NCBI GenBank assembly: GCA_902594855.1
Contig: CACJNS010000001.1
Span: 689,335-753,334, forward strand
Source of the DNA: an uncultured SAR86 cluster bacterium
GTDB taxonomy: Bacteria; Pseudomonadota; Gammaproteobacteria; Magnimaribacterales; AG-339-G14
Direction of reading: 5' to 3'
DNA: 64,000 nt
The notes beneath the pieces were generated by a model that saw only the letters and a list, made by a program, of their open reading frames with translations, ran no database searches and was not told where the DNA came from. The number at the start of each line of letters is the position of its first letter. Position 1 is the stretch's first letter. Shown here one piece after another: positions 26,653 to 36,304 of this stretch. The position numbers and the translations under genes were made by a program.

Positions 26653-27450
26653 TCATTTCTTTAATTTTAAAGATACTTCTCCGGAACTAAATTTCACTAT
26701 CCTTTGATCCTTTAAATTTTGAGCGATTAAAAGGCCTTTATTATCTATTCCTTTTCCAATGAATGTTTCACTAGGTTTATCTTTCAGGGTAAATTCCTTA
26801 CCTTTTAATAAATCCAAAGATGTAAATTTTTTCAGGAAGTAATCAAACTCCTCTTGCTCAAACTTATTTAAGGTTATGCATAGTTGATTAATCATTTCTG
26901 TAATGATTGAGTTTCTATCTACTGATTGTTTCTTTTCTAATTTTATTGAGGTCCACTCTTGATCTATAAGTTCTGAATATTCCATGTTGACATTGATTCC
27001 TATGCCAATAACCACTTTGGTCAATTCACCTACTTTTGCAGTTTCTACCAAAATTCCACAAATTTTTTTATTTCCAACAAGAAGATCATTAGGCCACTTG
27101 ATCAAAGACATCACATTTATTTTAGTAAGCACTTCAGATACCGATAAAGCAACTGCTATGCTGAGTCCAGATAAATCTTCTTTTTTCAAATATGAATTCA
27201 GGGAAAAATATATATTTTTAAATTTAGGACTAATCCATGATTTACCTCTTCGTCCTCTACCTTTAGTTTGCTCTTCTGCAACGCATATTTTTATATCTTT
27301 ATTTTTATTTTTTTCTTCTCTTAAAAGGTAGTCATTAGTAGAACTAATGGTATCGAATACTTCTAAAACAACTTTTGATCTAAATTCATTACTAAGTTTT
27401 GATAATATTTTTTCTTTATCTAAAGGATTTTTGTTGACAACTTCTATCAT
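26653..27450 (-). CDS. birA: biotin-[acetyl-CoA-carboxylase] ligase, no repressor domain
   Basis: A 265-residue ligase that attaches biotin to the carboxylase carrier protein. GRGRRG at residues 64-69 is the biotinyl-AMP loop; IKWPNDLLVGNKK holds the catalytic Lys, and KICGILVE the following strand. The N-terminal DNA-binding domain of E. coli BirA is missing, so it cannot act as the bio repressor. The ATG at 27450 is used; a longer in-frame reading through the antisense of tRNA-Tyr gives the typical tRNA-derived sequence GAGFEPAKP and is rejected. Confidence 0.9.
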   Translation of the reverse strand: MIEVVNKNPLDKEKILSKLSNEFRSKVVLEVFDTISSTNDYLLREEKNKNKDIKICVAEEQTKGRGRRGKSWISPKFKNIYFSLNSYLKKEDLSGLSIAVALSVSEVLTKINVMSLIKWPNDLLVGNKKICGILVETAKVGELTKVVIGIGINVNMEYSELIDQEWTSIKLEKKQSVDRNSIITEMINQLCITLNKFEQEEFDYFLKKFTSLDLLKGKEFTLKDKPSETFIGKGIDNKGLLIAQNLKDQRIVKFSSGEVSLKLKK

Positions 27451-27462
27451 GACTCCGAGAAT
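27434..27462 (+). promoter_or_regulatory. promoter of the tRNA-Tyr / tRNA-Thr / tuf transcript
   Basis: A perfect TTGACA (27434-27439), a 17-bp spacer and GAGAAT (27457-27462). The start is predicted about 8 nt before tRNA-Tyr. The -35 lies inside the birA coding region on the other strand. Confidence 0.55.
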
Positions 27463-27476
27463 ACCACGCTCTGACT

Positions 27477-27560
27477 GGAGGGGTTGGGGAGCGGTCAAAC
27501 CCAGCTGACTGTAAATCAGCCGCTTCGGCTTCGCAGGTTCGAATCCTGCCCCCTCCACCA
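27477..27560 (+). tRNA. tRNA-Tyr (GTA)
   Basis: An 84-nt class II tRNA. The acceptor GGAGGGG pairs with CCCCTCC, the anticodon loop CTGTAAA carries GTA, there is a long variable arm (CGCTTCGGCTTC), the T arm is GCAGG-TTCGAAT-CCTGC, and CCA is encoded. First gene of the tuf cluster. Confidence 0.96.
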
Positions 27561-27567
27561 GAAATTC

Positions 27568-27596
27568 TTGCCTTTATGACAAGAAAACAGTATAAA
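27568..27596 (+). promoter_or_regulatory. internal promoter for tRNA-Thr and tuf
   Basis: TTGCCT at 27568-27573, a 17-bp spacer and TATAAA at 27591-27596, in the 124-nt gap between tRNA-Tyr and tRNA-Thr. Predicted start near 27603. The rest of the gap holds no recognisable gene. Confidence 0.45.
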
Positions 27597-27684
27597 TGCC
27601 ACCGGAGCGAAAGGTCTAGGATATTTCATTGTATTTTTAACAAGAATTTATCCTTTTTTGATCCGGAATTTATGAACATTTATG

Positions 27685-27759
<75 letters not shown>

Positions 27760-27787
27760 GACAGTACATTTTTAAAGAGGATAGACA

Positions 27788-28981
27788 ATGGCTAAAGAAA
27801 AATTTGAAAGAACCAAACCCCACGTAAATGTGGGTACTATAGGTCACGTGGACCACGGTAAAACTACCTTGACTGCTGCTTTAACAAAAGTTTGTGCAGA
27901 GACTCATGGTTCCGGTGAAGCTGTAGCTTTTGAAGGGATTGATAATGCTCCTGAAGAAAAAGAAAGAGGTATAACCATAGCAACATCACACGTTGAATAT
28001 GATTCTCCAGCAAGACACTACGCACACGTAGATTGTCCAGGACACGCTGACTATGTAAAAAACATGATTACTGGTGCAGCCCAAATGGATGGAGCTATAT
28101 TGGTTGTAAATGCCGCAGATGGACCTATGCCTCAAACTAGAGAACACATCTTATTAGCAAGACAGGTAGGTGTTGAGCACATCGTAGTCTTTTTAAACAA
28201 AGCTGATCAGGTAGATGATGCTGAGTTAATTGAGTTAGTAGAAGTAGAAATCAGAGACCTTTTAAATGAGTACGATTTCCCTGGGGATGATACTCCTATA
28301 ACCATTGGGTCTGCTTTAAAGGCTCTAGAAGGCGATGAAGGTGAACACGGAAAAGAAGCTATTCTTAAATTGGTTGAGTCATTGGACAGCCACATTCCTG
28401 AGCCAGTTAGAGATCTAGATAAGCCTTTCTTGATGCCTATTGAAGATATCTTTTCAATTCAAGGAAGAGGAACTGTTGTTACTGGAAGAATTGAAAGAGG
28501 TATGGTTTCTGTCAATGATGAAATGGAAATTGTTGGAATAAAAGACACAGAAAAAACTACTTGCACTGGTGTAGAGATGTTCAGAAAACTTCTTGATGAA
28601 GGTCGTGCTGGTGAAAATGTTGGTGTTCTTCTTAGAGGTACAAAAAGAGAAGAAGTTGAAAGAGGTCAGGTACTGTCTAAGCCTGGTTCAATAACTCCTC
28701 ATACTAAGTTTGAAGCTCAAGTCTATGTATTAAATAAAGAAGAAGGTGGCAGACATACTCCTTTCTTTAAAGGCTACAGACCGCAGTTTTATGTAAGGAC
28801 AACCGACGTGACTGGTGAAGTCATTCTTCCTGATGGAGTTGAGATGGTTATGCCAGGTGATGATGTGGCAATTAATGTTGAATTGATATCACCAATCGCT
28901 ATGGAAGAAGGAATGCGTTTTGCTATCAGAGAAGGTGGTAGAACTGTTGGTTCCGGAGTAGTATCCAAAATCGTTCAATAG
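27788..28981 (+). CDS. tuf: elongation factor Tu
   Basis: A 397-residue GTPase that delivers aminoacyl-tRNA to the ribosome. [10 protein letters not shown] is the P-loop, DCPGHADYV switch II and NKADQVDD the guanine-specificity motif; [10 protein letters not shown] is switch I. It is the only tuf in the window, because the usual second copy after fusA is absent. The TAG stop overlaps the first two bases of tRNA-Trp, so processing that tRNA from the same RNA removes the end of the tuf message. Confidence 0.98.
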   Translation: MAKEKFERTKPHVNVGTIGHVDHGKTTLTAALTKVCAETHGSGEAVAFEGIDNAPEEKERGITIATSHVEYDSPARHYAHVDCPGHADYVKNMITGAAQMDGAILVVNAADGPMPQTREHILLARQVGVEHIVVFLNKADQVDDAELIELVEVEIRDLLNEYDFPGDDTPITIGSALKALEGDEGEHGKEAILKLVESLDSHIPEPVRDLDKPFLMPIEDIFSIQGRGTVVTGRIERGMVSVNDEMEIVGIKDTEKTTCTGVEMFRKLLDEGRAGENVGVLLRGTKREEVERGQVLSKPGSITPHTKFEAQVYVLNKEEGGRHTPFFKGYRPQFYVRTTDVTGEVILPDGVEMVMPGDDVAINVELISPIAMEEGMRFAIREGGRTVGSGVVSKIVQ

Positions 28982-29055
28982 GCCAGTAGCTCAATTGGTA
29001 GAGCGGCGGTCTCCAAAACCGCAGGTTGGGGGTTCGATTCCCTCCTGGCCTGCCA
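28980..29055 (+). tRNA. tRNA-Trp (CCA)
   Basis: A 76-nt cloverleaf. The acceptor AGGCCAG pairs with CTGGCCT, the anticodon loop CTCCAAA carries CCA, the discriminator is G, and CCA is encoded. Its first two bases are the last two of the tuf stop codon. secE starts 26 nt later. Confidence 0.95.
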
Positions 29056-29081
29056 CGGAGATGGATATAAGATAAAACAAT

Positions 29082-29429
29082 ATGACTTCAGTTAGCAGTA
29101 AAATTTTATGGATCCTTGGCTCAGCAGTTATCCTGATTGCTGTCTGGGGAAATTCTTATTACTCTGAAGTAGCTCTTTTATACAGAACCTTGATTGTGAT
29201 TGCTCTATTGATTCTGGGTTTAGCAATAATTAGATTCACAATTTTTGGTAATTCCGCATACAACTTAATTGTTACTTCTCTAACTGAAATTAGAAAAGTA
29301 GTCTGGCCCAATAGAACTGAGACGACTCAAACAACTCTTATTGTTTTAGCTGCAGTAATTGTTGCCTCACTATTGTTATGGGGCTTGGATTCTCTTTTTT
29401 CCTTTGGATTAAATTTATTATTGGGGTAG
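29082..29429 (+). CDS. secE: preprotein translocase subunit SecE
   Basis: A 115-residue inner-membrane protein with three hydrophobic helices (about residues 7-24, 32-50, 85-110), the proteobacterial form of SecE. The conserved cytoplasmic EIRKVVWPNRTET near residues 68-80 sits before the last helix, which clamps SecY. Followed by nusG after 2 nt, as in nearly all bacteria. Confidence 0.93.
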   Translation: MTSVSSKILWILGSAVILIAVWGNSYYSEVALLYRTLIVIALLILGLAIIRFTIFGNSAYNLIVTSLTEIRKVVWPNRTETTQTTLIVLAAVIVASLLLWGLDSLFSFGLNLLLG

Positions 29430-29431
29430 AA

Positions 29432-29965
29432 ATGTCGAAATCTTGGTATGTTCTTAATTCTTATTCTGGTTATGAAAATAAGGCCAAAGAACAGCTTTTA
29501 GAGAGAATAACCCTCAACGGCATGGAGGATTTTTTTGGAAAGATTGAAGTGCCTTCCGAAGAAATAACTGAAATGAAAGGAGGAAAGGAAAAAACTATAC
29601 AAAAGAAATTTTTCCCAGGTTACATTTTGGTTGAGATGGAAATGAATGACGATACATGGCACCTTGTCAAAGAGACTCCAAGGGTTTTGGGTTTTATTGG
29701 AGGCACAAAAACCAATCCAAGACCAATTTCAGAAAACGAAGCAAACAGAATTTTAAATCAAATAGAATCTGGAGTAGAAACCACTTCACAACAAAATATT
29801 TATGAAGCCGGTGAAATGATTAGAGTTATTGATGGACCTTTTAACGATTTTAGTGGCGTGATTGAAGAAGTCGATTCAGAAAAAGGAAAAGTAAAAGTAG
29901 CGGTGATGATCTTTGGAAGATCAACTCCGGTCGAGTTAGATTTCAATCAAATTGAGAGAGCATAA
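29432..29965 (+). CDS. nusG: transcription elongation/antitermination factor NusG
   Basis: A 177-residue protein with an NGN domain ([18 protein letters not shown] at the start, [15 protein letters not shown]) that binds RNA polymerase and a C-terminal KOW domain ([16 protein letters not shown]) that contacts ribosomal S10 or Rho. The ATG at 29432 gives the normal N-terminus MSKSWY; an in-frame start at 29378 lies within secE and is not credible. Its stop overlaps rplK by 1 nt. Confidence 0.96.
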   Translation: MSKSWYVLNSYSGYENKAKEQLLERITLNGMEDFFGKIEVPSEEITEMKGGKEKTIQKKFFPGYILVEMEMNDDTWHLVKETPRVLGFIGGTKTNPRPISENEANRILNQIESGVETTSQQNIYEAGEMIRVIDGPFNDFSGVIEEVDSEKGKVKVAVMIFGRSTPVELDFNQIERA

Positions 29966-30396
29966 TGGCGGACAAAAAGATAGATACATATATTAAACTT
30001 CAAGTGCCTGCTGGCGCTGCCTCTCCTAGCCCTCCTGTTGGACCTGCGCTGGGCCAACACGGTGTTAACTTAATGGACTTTTGTAATGCATTTAATTCTA
30101 AAACTAACGATATGGAAAAGAATGTTCCCGTGCCTGTTGTTATCACAGTTTATGAAGATAAAAGTTTTGATTTCATAGTAAAGACAACTCCTGCAAGCAT
30201 TCTTCTAAAAAAGGCTGCTGGACTCGATAAGGGTAGCCCTACGCCAAACTCATTAAAAGTAGGAAAAGTAACTAGGGCTCAAGTTGAGGAAATAGCAGAA
30301 AAGAAAATGCAGGATCTCAACGCTGCTAATATGGATGCTGCAGTAAAAATTATTTCTGGTAGTGCCAGAAGCATGGGAATAGAGGTAATAGATTAA
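29965..30396 (+). CDS. rplK: ribosomal protein L11
   Basis: A 143-residue protein of the GTPase-associated centre of the 50S subunit. [20 protein letters not shown] is the proline-rich N-terminal signature, and the C-terminal domain binding 23S rRNA H43-H44 ends with [15 protein letters not shown] lies just before the ATG. The stop overlaps rplA by 1 nt. Confidence 0.97.
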   Translation: MADKKIDTYIKLQVPAGAASPSPPVGPALGQHGVNLMDFCNAFNSKTNDMEKNVPVPVVITVYEDKSFDFIVKTTPASILLKKAAGLDKGSPTPNSLKVGKVTRAQVEEIAEKKMQDLNAANMDAAVKIISGSARSMGIEVID

Positions 30397-31091
30397 TGGC
30401 TAAAACATCTAAGAAGAATAAACCTTTAAGAGAAAAGTTAGTTGAAGCAGCGTCCTATAATTTGGAAGAAGCTTTAGATATTTTGTTTGAACACAAGTCT
30501 GAAAAATTTACTGAGTCAGTGGATGTAAGTATTAACTTAGGAGTGGATCCATCGAAGTCAGATCAAAACGTTAGGGGAGCATCTAATCTCCCTCACGGCA
30601 CTGGCCGTTCATATAAGGTTGCTGTTTTTGCAGAGGGTGAAGAGGCTAAAAGTGCTCTTGAAGCCGGAGCAGATAAAGTGGGCATGGAAGATCTCGCTGA
30701 TGAAATGAAATCTGGGGAAATAGATTATGATGTCATAGTCGCTACTCCTGATACGATGAAAGTTGTAAGTCCGTTGGGCCAAATTTTGGGACCCAAAGGA
30801 TTAATGCCAAATCCTAAGTCAGAAACGGTAACAAAAGATGTTTCGGGTGCGGTAAAAAATGCCAAGGCTGGCCAGGTGAGATTTAAGTCAGATAAACAGG
30901 GAATTGTTCACTGTAGAATAGGCCAAATAACTCAGAGTAAGGAAGAAATAAAAAGTAATTTACAATATTTATTATCTGATTTAAAAAAATCAAAACCTCC
31001 CTCATCCAAAGGAGTTTTTATTTCAAAAGTTTCGATGTCATCAACTATGGGACCTGGATTAGAAATTGATATTTCCTCTCTCAATTTCTGA
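30396..31091 (+). CDS. rplA: ribosomal protein L1
   Basis: A 231-residue L1 of the ribosomal stalk that helps release tRNA from the E site. LGPKGLMPNPKSETVT and the GQVRFKSDK stretch are typical. In other bacteria L1 represses its own operon by binding the rplK leader, but nusG and rplK overlap here and no separate leader is visible, so such control would have to act inside nusG. Confidence 0.97.
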   Translation: MAKTSKKNKPLREKLVEAASYNLEEALDILFEHKSEKFTESVDVSINLGVDPSKSDQNVRGASNLPHGTGRSYKVAVFAEGEEAKSALEAGADKVGMEDLADEMKSGEIDYDVIVATPDTMKVVSPLGQILGPKGLMPNPKSETVTKDVSGAVKNAKAGQVRFKSDKQGIVHCRIGQITQSKEEIKSNLQYLLSDLKKSKPPSSKGVFISKVSMSSTMGPGLEIDISSLNF

Positions 31092-31272
31092 TTTTTTCCT
31101 GTATGATGCGCGGTCCAGAACATTTAAATAAGCATTTGCGTTTTCGCGATTGTCTTAGACCGCATGTGTTTTTTGGTTTTTGCCATAAAAACTTAATTTC
31201 ATGCGTAGATGTACCAAGTCTTTTAGGTCTTGGTTGGAAGTTCTCTCACTTTAAAAAAGAGAGGTTTATTTA
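31092..31272 (+). promoter_or_regulatory. rplJ leader with hairpins (L10 autoregulatory leader)
   Basis: The 181-nt gap is large for this genome. A weak promoter may start with TATGAT at 31102-31107. Three stems are visible: GCGGTC (31110-31115) with GACCGC (31158-31163); ACCAAG (31213-31218) with CTTGGT (31229-31234); and CTCTC (31243-31247) with GAGAG (31259-31263), the last overlapping the rplJ Shine-Dalgarno. This fits the known L10(L12)4-binding leader. Confidence 0.55.
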
Positions 31273-31791
31273 ATGTCACGTTTAGAAGAAAAGAAATTAG
31301 TTGTTGATGAGTTGAGAAAGGTAGCTGATGAAGCCTTGTCAGCTGTCGTTGTTGATTACAGAGGTACTAACGTACCTGACTTAACATTGTTAAGAAAGGA
31401 TGCATCTTCTAGTTCTGTATATCTCAGAGTAATAAAGAATACTTTAGCTAAAAGAGCGTTAGAAGGTACTAAGTTTGATTCAATCAATGAAATTCTTACC
31501 GGACCTAGTTTGTTTGCTTTTTCTCTTGATGACTTTAAAAGTGCTGCAAAACTTGTAAAAGATTTTTCAAAGTCTCATGAGTCTTTCAGCGTAAAAGGGT
31601 TATCGGTAGGAGAAGGCCTTTTAGATGCAAGTGAGTTAGACAGACTAGCTACACTGCCCTCAAAGGAAGAAGCAATTTCTATGTTAATGAGCGTACTTCA
31701 GAGTCCAATTCAGAAATTTGCAGGTGGTTTACAGAATTTACCTTCAAACTTTGTTAGAACTTTGGATGCGGTAAAAGAAACTAAATCTTAA
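31273..31791 (+). CDS. rplJ: ribosomal protein L10
   Basis: A 172-residue base of the L7/L12 stalk. The N-terminus SRLEEKKLVVDELRKV and VVDYRGTNVPDLTLLR bind rRNA; LRVIKNTLAKRAL is the family signature. The C-terminal helix carries L12 dimers. It is preceded by GAGAGG within a leader hairpin, so its translation can be repressed by the L10-L12 complex. Confidence 0.96.
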   Translation: MSRLEEKKLVVDELRKVADEALSAVVVDYRGTNVPDLTLLRKDASSSSVYLRVIKNTLAKRALEGTKFDSINEILTGPSLFAFSLDDFKSAAKLVKDFSKSHESFSVKGLSVGEGLLDASELDRLATLPSKEEAISMLMSVLQSPIQKFAGGLQNLPSNFVRTLDAVKETKS

Positions 31792-31815
31792 TTTTAAACT
31801 TTAAAAGGAGTAGTA

Positions 31816-32199
31816 ATGGCACTATCAAAAGAAGAAATATTAGATGCAATATCCGACATGAGTGTTATGGATATGGTTGATCTGATTAAACTTATGGAAG
31901 ATAAATTTGGAGTCACTGCCGCAGCGCCTGTCGCTGCAGTAGCAGCAGCCCCAGCAGGAGATGCAGCTGGTGATGCTGCAGAAGAAAAATCTGAATTCGA
32001 GATTTTCCTTGCTGAAGTTGGTGATAAGAAAATTGATGTAATTAAAGTTGTTAGGACCATTACTGGTCTTGGATTAAAAGAAGCTAAAGCACTTGTTGAT
32101 GGAGCACCTTCATCATTGAAAGAAGGAGCCAATAAAGATGAAGCTGAACAGGCTAAATCTCAATTAGAAGAAGCTGGAGCTACTGTCGAACTTAAATAA
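31816..32199 (+). CDS. rplL: ribosomal protein L7/L12
   Basis: A 127-residue stalk protein with an N-terminal dimerisation domain ([15 protein letters not shown]), an Ala/Gly hinge (about residues 35-55) and the C-terminal factor-binding domain ([27 protein letters not shown]). A strong AAAGGAG site precedes the ATG, in keeping with the four or more copies per ribosome. rpoB follows after 21 nt with no visible attenuator. Confidence 0.97.
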   Translation: MALSKEEILDAISDMSVMDMVDLIKLMEDKFGVTAAAPVAAVAAAPAGDAAGDAAEEKSEFEIFLAEVGDKKIDVIKVVRTITGLGLKEAKALVDGAPSSLKEGANKDEAEQAKSQLEEAGATVELK

Positions 32200-32220
32200 C
32201 TTTAAATACATACAATTTTT

Positions 32221-35200
32221 ATGCCAAATAAATATAGTTTTGCTGAAAAGAAAAGAATAAGAAATAGTTTTGAAAAAATTTCAAGCGTCATGGATTTTCC
32301 TGACATTCTTGAAGTTCAAACAAATTCTTACAAGGAATTTTTACAATCTCACCTTTCACCAGATGAAAGGCAAAAGCAGGGTCTTCATGGAGTATTTCAC
32401 TCCATTTTTCCTATAATCAGTGTTTCGGGTAATGCAAAAATCGAATATCTGGGATACGAGCTTGATGAGCCAGAATTTGATGTAAACGAATGTATTGCCA
32501 GAGGCACTACATATGAATCAACCATGAGAATCATATGTAGGATTTCTTTCCTTGATAAAACTACTGGAGAGGAAATTCTAAAATCTGCTAGAGAAGAGAA
32601 AGTTTACATGGGAACCATACCTCTAATGACAACATATGGAACATTCGTTATAAATGGTGTTGAAAGAGTTGTAGTTTCTCAATTGCACAGATCCCCTGGG
32701 TTAATTTTCGATCATGACAAAGGTAAAACACATTCTTCAGGAAAATTGCTTTACGCTTCAAGAGTAATTCCTTATAGAGGATCATGGCTAGATTTCGAAT
32801 TTGATCATAAAGATCTTGTTTACATAAGAATAGACAGAAGAAGAAAGCTTCTAGCTTCAATTTTGCTCAAGGCTTTAGGAATGGCTAATCAGGAGATATT
32901 AGAAACGTTTTATGAATCAGAAACTTATTCTGTAACCCCACAAGGATTCTCTCTTAAAATCAACTCTAGAAGACTGATGGGAAGGATATCCCCAGCTGAA
33001 ATAAAGGATAAAGAGGATAAAGAAACTATTGTTGAAAAAGGCCAAAGAATTACTGCAAGACACATTAGGCTTATTGACTCAAATAAAATAAAAACAATAT
33101 CTTTGGATTTTGAAGGCTTGAATGGATTAATCACAGCTGAAGATATTATTAATAAAGAAACAGGAGAGCTTCTCATATCATGTAATTCTGTTATCGATGA
33201 AACAATTATTAAAGCTATCCAAGAGCAGAAACTTAAAGAAATTAAAGTTTTATACATTAATGAGCTTGAATCAGGGCCTTACATTTCAGAAACTTTGAGG
33301 TCTGATACTACTTCTTCACAATTAGAAGCTTTAGCTGAGATCTATAGAATGATGAGACCAGGAGAGCCTCCAACTAAAGAAGCAGCAACAAATCTTTTTG
33401 AAAACTTATTTTTTAATTCAGAAAAGTATGATCTTTCTGATGTTGGAAGAATGAAATTCAACCGTCGTCTAGGAAGGGAAGACCTTCAAGGACCTGGAAT
33501 TTTAAGTAAGGAAGACATCATTGATGTGACAAAAACTCTTGTTGATATAAGAAATGGAAAGCAAGACTGCGACGATATAGATCATTTAGGAAACAGACGA
33601 ATAAGATCAGTTGGCGAAATGGTATCGAACCAAGTCAGAGTTGGTCTTCTAAGAGTGGAAAGAGCTGTCAGAGAAAGATTGAATGTAGCTGAAGCTGAGG
33701 GCTTTGGACCAGCAGATTTAATCAACGCAAAGCCCGTAACTGCTGCAATTAATGAATTTTTTGGTTCAAGTCAACTTTCACAATTCATGGATCAGAATAA
33801 TCCACTTGCTGCAATTACTCACAAAAGAAGAGTTTCAGCACTTGGTCCAGGGGGCTTAACAAGAGAAAGAGCTGGCTTTGAAGTTAGGGACGTCCACCCA
33901 AGTCATTACGGAAGAGTTTGTCCAATAGAAACCCCAGAAGGACCCAATATTGGACTAATAAATTCTTTATCTGTTTTTGCCAAGGTCAACGATTTTGGAT
34001 TTATTGAAACTCCATATAGACAAGTAATTAATGGCAAAGTGACTGAAGAGATTAAGTACATTTCTGCAATAGAAGAAGGCGAATTTGTTATTGCACAAGC
34101 AAGTGCACTGCTTGATAGAAATAATAAATTTGTAGACGAACTCGTTCCTGTTCGATTTAAAAATGAATTTGAACTTATGTCAGCTGATAGAGTTGAGCTA
34201 ATGGATGTATCTCCTCAGCAGGTAGTATCTATCGCTGCATCACTAATACCTTTCCTAGAGCATGACGATGCTAACAGGGCTTTAATGGGCTCTAACATGA
34301 TGAGACAGGCAGTTCCTACCTTGAAGACTGAGGCTCCTCTTGTTGGAACTGGAATGGAAAGATTGATTGCCAAAGATTCAGGAGATTGTGTAATAGCAGA
34401 AAACAAAGGGACTGTAGAAAAGGTTGATTCTGGAAGAATAGTTGTCAGAAAAGATATGAAAGAAATCTCTTCAAGTAACTCAGCTGTAGATATATACAAC
34501 CTCACAAAGTACACAAGGTCTAATCAAAATACATGCATGAATCAAAAACCAATAGTTAAAGTTGGAGATAAAGTTGCTGAAGGTGATATCTTGGCGGATG
34601 GTTCTTCAATTGATTTAGGAGAGTTAGCGCTTGGCCAAAATATCAAAATTGCTTTTATGCCTTGGCACGGATACAACTTTGAGGACTCAATTCTTATTTC
34701 TGACAAACTTGTAAAAGAAGACAAGCTTACAAGTATTCATATACAAGAACTTACTTGTACAGCTAGAGATACTAAATTAGGACCAGATGAAATCACAGCT
34801 GACATTCCCAATGTAGGAGAATCCGCATTAGGGAAGCTTGATGAGTGTGGAGTTGTTCACATTGGAGCACAAGTTAAGGCGGGAGATATTTTAGTTGGAA
34901 AAGTTACACCAAAAGGGGAAACTCAACTTTCTCCTGAAGAGAAACTTCTAAGAGCAATATTTGGAGAAAAAGCAGCAGATGTAAAAGATACCTCTTTAAG
35001 AGTTCCAAGCGGTGCCGATGGCACAGTTATTGATGTTCAAATTTATACAAGAGAGGGATTAGAAAAAAATCCAAGAGCTTCTGTTATTGAATCTGTCTCT
35101 TTAGCAGAAATCCAAAAAGATCTTGATGAAGAACTGGAGATCGTTACAAATGCGACCATTAACTCTTTAAGGTCTGTTTTGACAGGTCAAAAAGTGATAT

Positions 35201-36300
35201 CGGGAAGAGGCATATCCAAAGGGGAAACAATATCTAAAGAGTTTCTAGATAACCTTGCTTCAGATGAATGGTTCAAATTGAGAATGCAAAGCGAAGATAT
35301 CAATGATCAGTTAAAAGATTCTAAAGACAATTTGAAGGCATATGAAAAAATGCTCAAAAATAGATTTGATGCTAAGAAGAAAAAAATTGTTTCCGGAGAT
35401 GATTTACCACCAGGGGTGCAACAAGTAATTAAAGTTTACCTTGCAATCAAAAGGAGAATCCAACCAGGCGATAAATTAGCGGGTAGGCATGGTAACAAGG
35501 GAGTTATATCGGTAATTATGCCTGTCGAAGATATGCCATATGATGAAAACGGCGAGCCAGTTGATTTAGTATTGAATCCATTAGGAGTGCCATCAAGAAT
35601 GAACGTTGGACAACTTCTAGAAGTTCATCTGGGATCAGCCGCAAAAGGTCTTGGAGACGAAATATCTAAGATGCTGGAAAACTATAAGGATTTAAAAGCC
35701 TTAAGATCATTCATAGATAAAATTTATGTTAAATCGGGGATGAATCAGGACATTAGTTCTCTTAATGACAGTGAATTCTTAGAGCTTTGCCACAATCTTA
35801 AAAACGGTGTTCCTATGGCAACTCCAGTTTTCGATGGAGCTAAAGAGGCAGAAATCAAAGAGATGTTGAAGTTAGCCAACCTTCCTGAAACTGGACAAAC
35901 TACTTTGTTCGATGGAAGAACAGGGGATAAATTTGATCGCCCAGTCACTGTTGGATTCATGTATATGCTCAAGCTTAATCATCTTATCGAAGATAAAATG
36001 CATGCACGTTCCACAGGATCTTATAGCTTAGTTACTCAGCAACCGCTCGGAGGAAAAGCGCAATTTGGTGGACAAAGACTCGGAGAGATGGAAGTTTGGG
36101 CTCTAGAAGCTTATGGTGCGTCTCATACTCTTCAAGAAATGCTCACTGTTAAGTCTGATGATGTCTATGGAAGAACAAAAATCTATAAAAATATAGTTGA
36201 TGGTTCTTATGAAATGGAAGCTGGAATACCTGAATCCTATAATGTTTTAACAAAAGAAATTCGATCTTTAGCGATTGATATTGATTTCGAGGAGGTTTGA
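32221..36300 (+). CDS. rpoB: RNA polymerase subunit beta
   Basis: A 1359-residue catalytic subunit. [16 protein letters not shown] near residue 513 and [14 protein letters not shown] form the rifampicin region, with the sensitive-type Gln, Asp, His and Ser residues present. [10 protein letters not shown] and [24 protein letters not shown] are C-terminal signatures. No Shine-Dalgarno precedes the ATG (AT-rich). Four bases separate it from rpoC. Confidence 0.98.
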   Translation: MPNKYSFAEKKRIRNSFEKISSVMDFPDILEVQTNSYKEFLQSHLSPDERQKQGLHGVFHSIFPIISVSGNAKIEYLGYELDEPEFDVNECIARGTTYESTMRIICRISFLDKTTGEEILKSAREEKVYMGTIPLMTTYGTFVINGVERVVVSQLHRSPGLIFDHDKGKTHSSGKLLYASRVIPYRGSWLDFEFDHKDLVYIRIDRRRKLLASILLKALGMANQEILETFYESETYSVTPQGFSLKINSRRLMGRISPAEIKDKEDKETIVEKGQRITARHIRLIDSNKIKTISLDFEGLNGLITAEDIINKETGELLISCNSVIDETIIKAIQEQKLKEIKVLYINELESGPYISETLRSDTTSSQLEALAEIYRMMRPGEPPTKEAATNLFENLFFNSEKYDLSDVGRMKFNRRLGREDLQGPGILSKEDIIDVTKTLVDIRNGKQDCDDIDHLGNRRIRSVGEMVSNQVRVGLLRVERAVRERLNVAEAEGFGPADLINAKPVTAAINEFFGSSQLSQFMDQNNPLAAITHKRRVSALGPGGLTRERAGFEVRDVHPSHYGRVCPIETPEGPNIGLINSLSVFAKVNDFGFIETPYRQVINGKVTEEIKYISAIEEGEFVIAQASALLDRNNKFVDELVPVRFKNEFELMSADRVELMDVSPQQVVSIAASLIPFLEHDDANRALMGSNMMRQAVPTLKTEAPLVGTGMERLIAKDSGDCVIAENKGTVEKVDSGRIVVRKDMKEISSSNSAVDIYNLTKYTRSNQNTCMNQKPIVKVGDKVAEGDILADGSSIDLGELALGQNIKIAFMPWHGYNFEDSILISDKLVKEDKLTSIHIQELTCTARDTKLGPDEITADIPNVGESALGKLDECGVVHIGAQVKAGDILVGKVTPKGETQLSPEEKLLRAIFGEKAADVKDTSLRVPSGADGTVIDVQIYTREGLEKNPRASVIESVSLAEIQKDLDEELEIVTNATINSLRSVLTGQKVISGRGISKGETISKEFLDNLASDEWFKLRMQSEDINDQLKDSKDNLKAYEKMLKNRFDAKKKKIVSGDDLPPGVQQVIKVYLAIKRRIQPGDKLAGRHGNKGVISVIMPVEDMPYDENGEPVDLVLNPLGVPSRMNVGQLLEVHLGSAAKGLGDEISKMLENYKDLKALRSFIDKIYVKSGMNQDISSLNDSEFLELCHNLKNGVPMATPVFDGAKEAEIKEMLKLANLPETGQTTLFDGRTGDKFDRPVTVGFMYMLKLNHLIEDKMHARSTGSYSLVTQQPLGGKAQFGGQRLGEMEVWALEAYGASHTLQEMLTVKSDDVYGRTKIYKNIVDGSYEMEAGIPESYNVLTKEIRSLAIDIDFEEV

Positions 36301-36304
36301 TCTA

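Noticed and set aside
27451-27558. N-terminal extension of BirA through tRNA-Tyr
   Set aside because: The extra residues (GAGFEPAKP...) are the typical antisense translation of a tRNA; the ATG at 27450 gives the family start.
29378-29431. Longer NusG start
   Set aside because: It overlaps the SecE C-terminus, and [10 protein letters not shown] at 29432 is the family N-terminus.
31794-32132. 112-codon open frame antisense to rplL
   Set aside because: Ala/Ser-rich shadow of the L7/L12 hinge; rplL on the other strand is certain.
36275-36304. Longer RpoC start
   Set aside because: It lies within rpoB; MKDLLKLF at 36305 is the conserved start.
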